A stretch of DNA of 64,000 bases from DATAOG01 sp963798075 (lineage in GTDB: Bacteria; Pseudomonadota; Alphaproteobacteria; Geminicoccales; Geminicoccaceae), in NCBI GenBank assembly GCA_963798075.1, contig CAWCRU010000018.1, positions 124,001 to 188,000 on the forward strand, in the 5' to 3' direction. The notes beneath the pieces are model-generated. The model saw only the letters and a program-made list of their open reading frames with translations, had not been told where the DNA came from and ran no database searches. A program made the position numbers and the translations under genes. This document shows positions 36,225 through 45,156 of this stretch, one piece after another (the stretch's first letter is position 1; the number at the start of each line of letters is the position of its first letter).

Positions 36225-36928
36225 GCGAGGCGGCGCGCGATGCGGTGCTCGAGCGCCTGCGCCGCACCCTGGGCCGGCGCGGACCGGGCGCGACCGCGGC
36301 GCGCAACGCCGTGCAGGCGCGCCTGGCCGAGCCGCCGCCTGGCCTGATCCCGACCAGGGCCGAGCTCAATCTCGAGGGCCGGATCCAACTGTTCACCGCC
36401 CAGGCCGAGGCGGTCCAGGCCACGGTTCGGCGCCTTCGCCGCTACGATGAGATCGCAGAGGCGATCGAGCGCTATCTGCGCGAGCGCAACCTGCCGATGC
36501 GTCTGGTCGCGGCGAGCGATCCGCTGCTCGGCCAGATCGGCTGGTCACGGACCCTTTTGACCCTGCGCGCGGGGCGGGCAGTCGACGAGGACGCGGTCGG
36601 TCTCACGGTCGCGTTCGCGGGCGTCGCCGAGACCGGCACCTTGATGCTGTGCTCGGCGCCCGAGACGCCGACCACGCTCGCGTTTTTGCCGGAGACCTCG
36701 ATCGTCGTCCTGCCGGCGGCGCGGGTGCTGCGCGCCTATGAGGACGCCTGGCGGCTGCTGCGCGAGGAACGCGGGGCCTTGCCGCGCTCGATCAACTTCA
36801 TCACCGGCCCGTCGCGCTCCGGCGACATCGAGCAGACCCTGCAGCTCGGCGCCCACGGTCCGAAGCGGCTGCAGATCCTGCTGGTCGACGAGCTGGTCGC
36901 CGCGGTCGGGGCCGGACGCCGGCCGTGA
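36221..36928 (+). CDS. lutC: Lactate utilisation protein LutC
   Basis: LutC (YkgG) is the third component of the L-lactate oxidation system. The 235 residues carry an LUD domain: ETGTLMLCSAPETPTTLAFLPE in part, RSINFITGPSRSGDIEQTLQLGAHGPKRLQILLVDE in parts INFITGPSRSGDIEQTL and HGPKRLQILLV, typical of the family. It is coupled to lutB and is followed within 15 bases by the probable edge of an IS110-family element. Confidence 0.94.
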   Translation: MSEAARDAVLERLRRTLGRRGPGATAARNAVQARLAEPPPGLIPTRAELNLEGRIQLFTAQAEAVQATVRRLRRYDEIAEAIERYLRERNLPMRLVAASDPLLGQIGWSRTLLTLRAGRAVDEDAVGLTVAFAGVAETGTLMLCSAPETPTTLAFLPETSIVVLPAARVLRAYEDAWRLLREERGALPRSINFITGPSRSGDIEQTLQLGAHGPKRLQILLVDELVAAVGAGRRP

Positions 36929-36964
36929 GACTTCCTGTGTCAACCTCCCTCTGGTTGCAAGGGT

Positions 36965-37055
36965 GGCAGGGGTTGGAGGGCGCCATCAAGGACGCTTCGC
37001 GCCGGCGGCGCCGGTCGCCTGCGGCGATCCTTGAGAGCGTCCTCCAGCCCCTGCC
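36965..37055. ncRNA. Long imperfect stem-loop on the 3' side of the IS110 transposase (candidate bridge-RNA region or terminator)
   Basis: Arms at 36965-36992 and 37028-37055 pair over 28 positions with four mismatches, one of them a possible G-U pair, around a 35-base GC-rich loop. It lies between lutC and the transposase 3' end. There is no T-run, so a classic intrinsic terminator is unlikely. IS1111-type members of the IS110 family encode their bridge RNA on this side of the transposase; assignment to that role is inference. Confidence 0.35.
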
Positions 37056-37110
37056 GATCGGCGCGCAGATCGGGACGGGCGCAGGGCGGTCTGGGAAGGC
37101 TGGCGTGGTC

Positions 37111-38314
37111 TCAGGCGGCGAATGCTTGCGCGCCCCGGTGTTGGCCCGGGTCGTAAGGGACGCGGTCGGTCCAGGCGCGCCAGAGGACGCGCACCCAGGC
37201 GCGGGCGAGGATGCGGATGGCGTGCGGGTGGTCGCAGCCGCGGGCCCGGGCGCGGCGGTAGACGTCGGCGGCCCAGGGGCTGGGATGGCGGGAGTTGTCG
37301 GCCAAGCAGGTGAGCGCGGCGCGCAGGCGCTGGTTGCAGGCCCAGCGCCAGCCGACGCCTCGGGACTTGCCGCTCTGATAGGTGACGGGAGCGACGCCGG
37401 CCTCGGCGGCGAGCTGGTGCTCGCTCGGGAAGCGGGCGCGCACGTCGCCGAGCTCGGCCAGGATCTGGGCGGCGCAGATCGTGCCGGCTCGGGGGAACGA
37501 CATGACGATGCGGCCGTCGGGCAGCGCGGCGATGGCGTGCTCGATGCGGCGGGAGAGCTTGGCGATCTCGGCGACGAAGGCTTGGAGCGTGCGCGCGAGC
37601 GCGCGGACGAGTTCGCCCTTGGCTTGGCCTTCGGCTTCGCCGGCGCCCCCCGGGGGCGCTGCGCAAGCGTTCGAGCAAGGCCTCAGGGGAGCGGCGCCCG
37701 CTGTAGCGGTGCTGGGCGAGGAAGGCGGCCAGGCGCTTGGGTCCGAGGCGCACGGCCGCTTCGGGCGTCGGGTAGCGCTCGAGGAAGGCGAGCGCGATCG
37801 GGCTGGCGAGATCGGTGAAGATGCGGGCGGCGCCGGGCCAGAAGCTCTCCAGCAGGGCGCTGAGCTGGTGGGCGAGGGCGACGTTGGTGGCGACGAGGTC
37901 GTCGCGGCCGCGCACCAGGGCGCGCAGGGCTTTGATGGCGTCGGACTGGGGCGCGAGCGGGCGCAGGCGATGGCCGTCGGTGCGCAGGATGTCGGCCAGG
38001 ATGAAGGCGTCGCCGGGGTCGCTCTTGGCGGCGACGGCGCGGTAGCGGGGTCGGCAGGCCTTGACGGCATTGGGATGGATCGGGGTGACGACGAAGCCGG
38101 CCTCGACGAGGGCATCGACCAGGAGGCCGGAGGGCCGCTCGATGGCGATCGGGATCACGCCCGGCGCGCCGTGCTCTTGCAGGCGCGTCACGAGCACCGC
38201 CAGCCCGGCCCGGTCGTGGCTGACCTCGAACCGGTCGAGCACCATGCCCTTGGCGTCGATCACGCAGACGGCGTGGGCGCCGGAGCCCCAATCGACGCCG
38301 ACCCAGATCCCCAT
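37111..38314 (-). CDS. IS110-family transposase (frameshift in sequence)
   Basis: The start at 38314 (MGIWVGVDWGSGAHAVCVID) has GGAGGAG upstream. The N-terminal DEDD RuvC-like domain shows the catalytic Asp in GVDWG, Glu in IAIERPSG, and the paired Asp residues in KSDPGDAFILADIL. The C-terminal IS116/IS110/IS902 domain (SFPRAGTICAAQILAELGD, AGVAPVTYQSGKSRGV with the conserved Ser) is in another frame, entered near 37650 at a C6G5 run. Joined, it is about 400 residues, as expected. The shift is probably a homopolymer error, but an inactivated copy is possible. Confidence 0.88.
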
Positions 38315-38548
38315 AGGCTCGTCTCCTCCGTCTGGCGTATGATCCCGATTGCCGGGAGCCCTGGCGGGATGCTCATTGACCGGCGCTCTGGGCGGCAACC
38401 CACGGCGCATCTTCCTGTAGCCCGTCGCGGACTCCCGGCCGCCGCCGCTCCGCAGCTCTCACGCGGGCCCTCGAAGGGCGAGCAACACTGGCGATCACGA
38501 CGGCGGCACGGGACAAGCGCGCCAAGTACCAGGCCAGTGAAAGGTTGA

Positions 38549-39073
38549 ATGAGCCGACATCGGCGACCGACCGCGGCCGAGCTGGCGCTCTGGCAGAGCG
38601 TCATGGCCGAGACGCTGCCGTCGGGCGAGCGGCGGGAGCCGTCACCGCCGCGGGCGACCGAGACAACGCCATCTACGACCGTGCGCCGGCGCCCGACCGC
38701 CGTGCCGCGACCCCACGCGCGGGCGCTCGATCCGCAGCGGCCGGTCGACCTCGACCGCCGGACCTGGCTGCGCCTGAAGCGCGGTCGGGTCGAGGTCGAG
38801 CAGCGCCTCGACCTGCACGGCCAGACCCAGGCGCAGGCGCACCAGCGCCTGCAGGCGTTCGTTGCCGACGCGATCGTCAGGGGCTCTCGCTGCGTCCTCG
38901 TCGTCACCGGCAAGGGCCTCGAGACCGGCGGCACGCTCCGCCACATGGTGCCGCGCTGGCTGAACGAGGAGCCCAACCGCGCCCGGGTCATCGCCTTCAC
39001 CCCGGCGCAGCCGCACGACGGCGGCGCGGGCGCGCTCTACGTCCTGCTGCGCCGGCGCCGGGCCGACCGCTGA
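38549..39073 (+). CDS. Smr domain-containing protein
   Basis: The 174-residue protein has a basic, disordered N-terminus (about residues 1-75) and a C-terminal Smr domain with LDLHGQTQAQAHQRLQAF in part, VLVVTGKG and RVIAFTPAQPHDGGAGALYVLLRR in part. Such domains are MutS2-like nucleases or RNA-binding modules; the role of small alphaproteobacterial versions is unclear. It normally follows mltA directly in Alphaproteobacteria; here lutABC and the IS element intervene. The IS end abuts its start codon, with AAAGGTT as the probable ribosome site. Confidence 0.9.
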   Translation: MSRHRRPTAAELALWQSVMAETLPSGERREPSPPRATETTPSTTVRRRPTAVPRPHARALDPQRPVDLDRRTWLRLKRGRVEVEQRLDLHGQTQAQAHQRLQAFVADAIVRGSRCVLVVTGKGLETGGTLRHMVPRWLNEEPNRARVIAFTPAQPHDGGAGALYVLLRRRRADR

Positions 39074-39224
39074 TCGCCCCCCAAGCCCGGCAGCAGATCC
39101 CGGCCGGGCCCGGACCGCGATGATTGCAGCCGGCACGCGGGCGGGCTGAGACGCGCTCAAGGGTTTGTTCACCGACCCGAAGAGAAAGTGGGAACGGCGG
39201 AAGTGGCAGCGGGGATCAATCGGC

Positions 39225-40808
39225 ATGAGCGCGGGGCAAAGCGACCACGGGCTGCACCATGCGGCGGCCGGCGCGCTCTGGCCGTCATCCTTGCGATCGG
39301 CGCGGCCCGGGGCTGGCTGGCGCCCGATCGCGGCACTGCTTGCGATCCTGATGGCGCTGGCGCTCGCCGTTCGGCTCGGCGGCACGATCAACAACGACGT
39401 CGCGTGGTATATCTATTCCGCGAACGCCTTCCTGGACGGCGGCCGGCTCTACGACGACATCTTCTTCGAGGTCAATCCGCCGCTCATGCTCTACCTCACG
39501 GTACCGGGCGTCGCCCTCGCCCGGCTGACCGGGATCGGGCTGGTCCCGGGGTATGTGCTCTCGGTCTTCGCCGTCATCGCCCTCTCGCTGTCCCTCAGCG
39601 CGGCGGTCCTTTCCGCCCGGGCGAGCGTCGGTACCCTCATCCTCCTGTTTCTGGTCCTGACGGTCCTGCCGGCGGCGGATTTTGGGCAGCGCTCCCACCT
39701 GATGATGGCCCTGATCCTTCCCTACCTGCTGCTGACCAGCGCTCGCCTGGGCGCCGACGGGCCCCCAGTGGCGCTGCTGGCCGCGGCCGTGGGGGCCGCT
39801 GCCGGCCTCGGGTTTGCAATCAAGCCCCACTACCTGCTGCTGCCGGCGACCCTCGAACTCGTGCTGTGGTGGCGGTCGCGGCGCCCGGCGTCGGCGCTGC
39901 TGCGCGCCGAGACGCTGGCGCTCGGCGCCGTGCTCGCGTCCTATGCTGCGGCGATCCTCGTGTTCACACCCGAATACCCGACGCGCGTGATCCCCTACGC
40001 ACTCGAGGTCTACAGCAGCGCGTATCGCAACGGCTGGCGCTTCGTGCTGGCCCGGCCGGAGACGCTGCTGGTGCCAATGGCGGCGCTCCTGCACCTGCGA
40101 ACCCGGCGCCAACTGGCTGCGCCGCAGGCGGCGATGGGCGATGTCTTCACCGCCGCGGGGCTGGCGCTGTTCGTGGTCTATCTGATCCAGATGAAGGGCT
40201 GGAACTACCAGATCTACCCAACGAGCGCGATGCTGGTCCTGGTCGCCGGCAATCTCGCCCTGGCAACGCCCGCGCTGGGGCCGCCGCTGCGGCTGGTCGG
40301 CGCCGCGCTCGTTGGCCTGTTCGTGACCAAGGCCGCGATCCTGGCCGACAACCGCTACCCGCTGATGGACCGGCTGCTGCCGGTGATCAGCGCGCAGGGC
40401 GCGAAGGTCATCTATTTCTTTTCGTCCAACACCTGGACCGGCTTCCCGATGACGGTCTATGCCAACGTCGAGTGGGCGTCGCGCTTTCCGGCGCTCTGGC
40501 TGTTGCCCGGGATCGTCAACGCCGAACCGGACCGGGATCCTGGAGCCCTGGCCGAGATCGACCGCTTCCTGACGGAGGCGGTGATCACCGACCTCTCGGC
40601 GCGCCCGCCCGACCTCGTCTTTGTCGACGCCCGCTCGGAAAAGCCCTGGTACGCCAGGCCCGGCTTCGATTTCATCGAGCACTTCTCGGTGAATCCCCGG
40701 TTCGCGGCTTTATGGGCCGGTTACCAGAGGATCGACGAGATCGACGGCTTCGAGATCTACCAGCGGCTGTCCCCAGCTGTTCATTTTTCCTCAACTGAGG
40801 CCGGGTAG
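39225..40808 (+). CDS. Polytopic membrane protein, glycosyltransferase (GT-C)-like
   Basis: The start at 39225 (MSAGQSDHGLHH) has GGGGA nine bases upstream and gives 527 residues. About ten hydrophobic helices follow, starting with WRPIAALLAILMALALAVRL. The loop after helix 1 carries NNDVAWYIYSANAFLDGGRLYDDIFFEVNPPL (key residues D, W, Y, D-G-G, N-P-P), resembling the catalytic periplasmic loop of GT-C enzymes such as ArnT/PMT. The C-terminal 110 residues form a soluble domain (LVFVDARSEKPWY). The function and substrate are unknown; a lipid-linked sugar transferase is the best guess. Confidence 0.7.
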   Translation: MSAGQSDHGLHHAAAGALWPSSLRSARPGAGWRPIAALLAILMALALAVRLGGTINNDVAWYIYSANAFLDGGRLYDDIFFEVNPPLMLYLTVPGVALARLTGIGLVPGYVLSVFAVIALSLSLSAAVLSARASVGTLILLFLVLTVLPAADFGQRSHLMMALILPYLLLTSARLGADGPPVALLAAAVGAAAGLGFAIKPHYLLLPATLELVLWWRSRRPASALLRAETLALGAVLASYAAAILVFTPEYPTRVIPYALEVYSSAYRNGWRFVLARPETLLVPMAALLHLRTRRQLAAPQAAMGDVFTAAGLALFVVYLIQMKGWNYQIYPTSAMLVLVAGNLALATPALGPPLRLVGAALVGLFVTKAAILADNRYPLMDRLLPVISAQGAKVIYFFSSNTWTGFPMTVYANVEWASRFPALWLLPGIVNAEPDRDPGALAEIDRFLTEAVITDLSARPPDLVFVDARSEKPWYARPGFDFIEHFSVNPRFAALWAGYQRIDEIDGFEIYQRLSPAVHFSSTEAG

Positions 40809-40841
40809 CATCCGCCCTCTTGGCTGCCGAGCATCAGCAAT

Positions 40842-41843
40842 GTGCCGGATCGTCTCCCCATGCTGCACGAGATCGCGGTCCATCTGATCGAGCCGGCTTT
40901 CTACCTGTTCTTGCCACAGCACAGATTCTTCTGGTTCTACTTGTGCTCCGCGATCGGCATTGCGCTGGTCATCTGCTACTTCCGGCAGTCGACCGGCGAA
41001 GGCCGCTCGATTCCGGCGGCTCTTCGCGCGGCTTTTCCGCGCCGCATCTTCCTGCACCGGTCAGCCCTCCTCGATTACCGCTACGTCTTGATCAACCACG
41101 TTCTGCAGGTCGTGATTCTCGGCGCCCTGATCGTCAACACCGCAACGATGACTGGAGGGTTCCTGGCGTTTCTCCGCTTCGCCTTGGGCGGTGAAGGCAC
41201 GAATGCCACGCCCGGCCCGGTGGCGAGCGTCATCTTCACGCTCTGCATGGTACTCGCCCTCGACGGCGGCCTGTTCGTAGCCCACTGGCTGCAGCACAAG
41301 ATCCCGACACTGTGGGAGTTTCACACGGTGCACCATTCCGCCGAGGTGCTGACGCCGATCACGGTCTTGCGCATGCACCCGGTGGACATGATCCTGAATG
41401 CATTGACCCAGGCGGCCCTGCTCGGCGCCGCCAATGCCGTGTTCCTGTACATCTACAGCGCCCCGGTCAGCGAAGTCACCGTGGTGGGGGCCAATGCGTT
41501 GACCTTCCTGTTCTTCGTCGGCGGCTACCACCTGCGCCACTCGCACATCTGGATCATGTTCCCGCGCGGAATCCGCGACCCTATCAGCAGCCCAGCTCTG
41601 CACCACATCCATCACAGCAAGAGCCCGAAGCATTTCGACAAGAACTTCGCCCGGATTTTTACCTTCTGGGACCGCCTTGCCGGCACGCTCTACATCCCGA
41701 AGCAGAAGGAGGAGCTGGAGTTCGGGCTCGAGGAGAAGGACCACAAGCAACTGAGCACGATCTGGCAGCTGTACGCGACGCCGTTCCGCAAGGCCTTCGG
41801 GCGCCTCCGCCGCGCAACTCGCCGTGCCGAATCGGCGCACTGA
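40842..41843 (+). CDS. Sterol desaturase / fatty acid hydroxylase family membrane protein
   Basis: This is a membrane di-iron oxygenase of 333 residues from a GTG at 40842 (an ATG at 40860 is an alternative). Several transmembrane segments surround the eight-histidine motifs: HWLQH (about residue 148), HTVHH (about 161), HLRHSH (about 228) and HHIHH (about 249). These match the HxxxH/HxxHH pattern of the family, which includes lipid A, carotenoid, sterol and fatty acid hydroxylases. The exact substrate cannot be deduced. It follows the GT-C-like gene by 33 bases and may act in the same lipid or envelope pathway. Confidence 0.88.
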   Translation: MPDRLPMLHEIAVHLIEPAFYLFLPQHRFFWFYLCSAIGIALVICYFRQSTGEGRSIPAALRAAFPRRIFLHRSALLDYRYVLINHVLQVVILGALIVNTATMTGGFLAFLRFALGGEGTNATPGPVASVIFTLCMVLALDGGLFVAHWLQHKIPTLWEFHTVHHSAEVLTPITVLRMHPVDMILNALTQAALLGAANAVFLYIYSAPVSEVTVVGANALTFLFFVGGYHLRHSHIWIMFPRGIRDPISSPALHHIHHSKSPKHFDKNFARIFTFWDRLAGTLYIPKQKEELEFGLEEKDHKQLSTIWQLYATPFRKAFGRLRRATRRAESAH

Positions 41844-42009
41844 TCGGCGAGCCACACGCGCCGCCCCTTCACGAGGTCGGTGTTCGCGAGCCTGAAGCGG
41901 CCGGTCGGCTCCTGAGAGAAGCCCTGGACGTCGGCGCGCGCGGCGTCGCGGAACGGACTGCAGCCGAGGTCGATCCGGCGCCGCCCGACTTCGACGTGGC
42001 GGCCGCGGC
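41844..42009 (-). pseudogene. Possible gene remnant of unknown origin
   Basis: On the minus strand an open stretch at about 41835-42010 encodes a natural-looking but unplaced sequence (VEVGRRRIDLGCSPFRDA, RFRLANTDLVKGRRVWLADQ). It runs into the opposite strand of the hydroxylase gene and has no clear start. It may be a decayed fragment or only an open shadow; I do not recognise it. Confidence 0.2.
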
Positions 42010-42075
42010 TTGACCCCGGCGCGCCCGCTGGTATCAATCTTGGGGCGCGACCATCCTACCGGGGCGAGCAGCTTC

Positions 42076-43314
42076 ATGGGTCGGGCGAGCGCCGAGGCGG
42101 GAGCGAAAGAGCCAGGTGGCAAGCGGCCGGCGGCGCCGTCCGATCCGGTCGCCGCGATCGCCGCGAGCCGGGACGCGCAGGGTTTCCCTTCCGACAGCGC
42201 GCGGCAGCGACCGCTCGAGCAGGCGCTGGCCTACTACCGCGACCTCTACGATGCCGCCCCGGTCGGCTACCTGCTGCTGGACGCCGAGGGCGGCATCGAG
42301 GACATCAACCGGACCGGTGCCGCGATCCTGGGTTGGGTCCCGGACTGGCTGGTGGGCAAGCCCTTCGCCCGCTGGGTGATGCGCGAGGACCGGCCGCTGT
42401 TTGCCCGGCATCTGCGCGAGTTGCAGGAGCCGGGCGGGCGGCTGACCCAGGAACTGAGGATCAAGACCCGCAGCGGCTGGCCCCTGCAGGTCCGGTTGGA
42501 CAGCACCCGCAGCGCGAGCGAGGGGAACGGCAGCACCCTCTTGCGCACCATCATGGTCGACGTGTCCACGCACCGGTTCGCCGAGCGCCAGGCGCGGTTG
42601 ATGCAGAGCCGGCTGGCGCATGCGGCCAGGGTGAGCGCCGTCGGCGCGATGGCCTCCTGCCTGGCGCACGATCTGAGCCAGCCGCTGGGCACGATCACGC
42701 TGAACTGCGATGCCGCCCTACGGCTGGTTCGCACGACCTCGGGCGATCGCGAACAGCTCGCCGAAGCGCTGGTGCACGCCTCGGCGGCGGCCGCCTACGC
42801 CGGCGAGATCACCCGCCATTTGCGGCGGTTCCTGCGCAAGGACGGCGACGGGGTGCTCGCCGTCGCGCTGCCCGCCCTGATCTCGGAAGCGATCCGGTTG
42901 GTCGAGGCCGAGGCGCGCGACCACGACGTCAGCATCGAGGTGGAGTGCGCTCAGGGTCTGCCGGCGGTGCTGGTGGAGCCGGTCCACATCGAGCAGGTGC
43001 TGGTCAACCTCGTCTCGAACAGTATCGAGGCCATGCGCAACGCGGAGAGCGCCGTGCGCCGGGTCGCGATCCTGGCGCAGCGGCGCAAGACCGCCCAGGT
43101 CCAGGTCTGCGTGCGGGACACAGGGCCCGGGATGAACGGCAGCTGTGCCGCATGGGCGTTCCAGCCGTTCTACACGACCAAGGACGACGGGATGGGCCTC
43201 GGGCTGTCGGTCTGCCGTTCCATCATCGAGGCGCATGGGGGCAAGCTCTGGCTCGGGTCGTCCGCCGGGGCCGGCGCGGCTCTGCACTTCACGCTGCCCG
43301 CCGTGCCGCAATGA
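42076..43314 (+). CDS. PAS-domain sensor histidine kinase (FixL/NtrB-like)
   Basis: This is a soluble kinase with no transmembrane segment. With the ATG at 42076 it has 412 residues (an in-frame TTG at 42010 would extend it). A PAS domain covers about residues 60-175 (AAPVGYLLLDAEGGIEDINRTGAAILGW in part). The phospho-acceptor helix has AHDLSQPLGTITLNCDAALR, in part, with His, and the ATPase domain has NLVSNSIEAM, RDTGPGM and GMGLGLSVCRSIIEAHGG in part. It overlaps the response regulator by four bases. Position directly upstream of the hydrogenase genes suggests control by a redox, oxygen or energy signal. Confidence 0.9.
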   Translation: MGRASAEAGAKEPGGKRPAAPSDPVAAIAASRDAQGFPSDSARQRPLEQALAYYRDLYDAAPVGYLLLDAEGGIEDINRTGAAILGWVPDWLVGKPFARWVMREDRPLFARHLRELQEPGGRLTQELRIKTRSGWPLQVRLDSTRSASEGNGSTLLRTIMVDVSTHRFAERQARLMQSRLAHAARVSAVGAMASCLAHDLSQPLGTITLNCDAALRLVRTTSGDREQLAEALVHASAAAAYAGEITRHLRRFLRKDGDGVLAVALPALISEAIRLVEAEARDHDVSIEVECAQGLPAVLVEPVHIEQVLVNLVSNSIEAMRNAESAVRRVAILAQRRKTAQVQVCVRDTGPGMNGSCAAWAFQPFYTTKDDGMGLGLSVCRSIIEAHGGKLWLGSSAGAGAALHFTLPAVPQ

Positions 43315-43946
43315 GCCCGCCCGTGGACCCGGATCGCACCATCTTCGTGATCGACGATGACCAGGCGTTTCTCGACGCCATGGTGCGCTCCCTGCAAGGG
43401 GCCGGCTTGAAGGTCGCGAGCTTCCGGGCGGCGGAGGCGTTCCTGGAGGCTTACCAGCCGGCACAGGCTGGCTGCCTGGTGGCGGACATCCGGCTGCCGC
43501 GGATGAGCGGCCTCGAGCTGCAGGAAACCCTGGCGGAGCGCCGGCTGCATATCCCGATCGTGTTCATCACCGGGCATGGCGACGTGGCCATGGCGGTGAC
43601 CGCGCTGAAGAGGGGCGCCGTCGACTTCCTGGAAAAGCCCTTTTCCGAGCAGGCGCTGCTCGACAGCGTCGAGAGCGCGCTCGCGCACGATGGCAGGGTC
43701 CGCAACCTCGAGGCGGACCGTGCCACGATCATGGAGCGCCTGGCGCAGCTGACGCCGCGCGAGCGCGAGGTGCTGGCGGCGGTGGTCGCGGACAGGTCCG
43801 CCAAGCAGATCGCCGCCCAACTCCACCTCAGTCCGCGCACGGTCGAGCACCATCGCGAGCATGTGATGGCCAAGATGGGCGCGGCGTCCTGGCGCGATCT
43901 GTTCATCATGGCGGTGGTCGGCGGCCTGCACGAGCCGCACCTGTAG
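43311..43946 (+). CDS. FixJ-family (NarL/LuxR HTH) response regulator
   Basis: The 211-residue regulator has a receiver domain (TIFVIDDDQAFLDAMVRSL, phospho-Asp in CLVADIRLPRMSGLEL, VFITGHGDVAMAVTALKRGAVDFLEKPF in parts) and a LuxR-type DNA-binding domain (LTPREREVLAAVVADRSAKQIA, LSPRTVEHHREHVMAKMGA in parts). The receiver-linker-HTH layout and sequence are of the FixJ/TtrR type. Translation is coupled to the PAS kinase (ATGA). It ends 130 bases before hhyS on the same strand, so it probably governs hydrogenase expression. Confidence 0.92.
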   Translation: MSPPVDPDRTIFVIDDDQAFLDAMVRSLQGAGLKVASFRAAEAFLEAYQPAQAGCLVADIRLPRMSGLELQETLAERRLHIPIVFITGHGDVAMAVTALKRGAVDFLEKPFSEQALLDSVESALAHDGRVRNLEADRATIMERLAQLTPREREVLAAVVADRSAKQIAAQLHLSPRTVEHHREHVMAKMGAASWRDLFIMAVVGGLHEPHL

Positions 43947-44076
43947 GGTCGGAATCTGGGGATCGATCCCCATTTCCATTCCGCCGCCCAGCCTCCATAG
44001 ATAGAATTCTAAACTGTCGGCGCAGCCGGCGCAGGCTCGCCCGACGCTGGCCGAGCACTCGCAGGGGAGGCGTTCC
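43947..44076 (+). promoter_or_regulatory. Upstream region of the hydrogenase operon with two perfect palindromes
   Basis: Between the regulator and hhyS lie GGGGATCGATCCCC (43958-43971), a perfect 14-base palindrome, and TAGAATTCTA (44002-44011), a perfect 10-base palindrome in a locally AT-rich stretch suited to a promoter. GGGGAGG six bases before the hhyS ATG is a strong ribosome site. The palindromes could be binding sites for the adjacent FixJ-type regulator or, for the first, a weak attenuator. Confidence 0.4.
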
Positions 44077-45132
<1,056 letters not shown>

Positions 45133-45156
45133 TCCTTCTTCCAGGAGAGGCCTGCC

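Larger units (their letters stand above)
36941..38547 (-). mobile_element. IS110-family insertion sequence (ends tentative)
   Basis: The element is defined by its DEDD transposase gene plus non-coding flanks of about 170 bases (transposase 3' side) and 230 bases (5' side). It lies between the lutC stop and the smr ATG. A candidate subterminal inverted repeat, found by eye, pairs 36941-36954 (CAACCTCCCTCTGG) with 38534-38547 (CCAGTGAAAGGTTG), matching at 11 of 14 positions. The true ends are not proven. IS110 elements usually leave no target duplication, so none was expected. Confidence 0.55.

Noticed and set aside
36986..38410. A 474-residue single frame across the IS110 transposase
   Set aside because: Only its N-terminal part is transposase-like; after about 37650 the conserved C-terminal domain is in another frame, so the long frame is a product of the shift.
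44048..44063. Possible sigma-54 promoter (TGGC-N9-GCA pattern) before hhyS
   Set aside because: Key positions of the -24/-12 consensus are missing and the start point would fall at the hhyS ribosome site, too close to the ATG.
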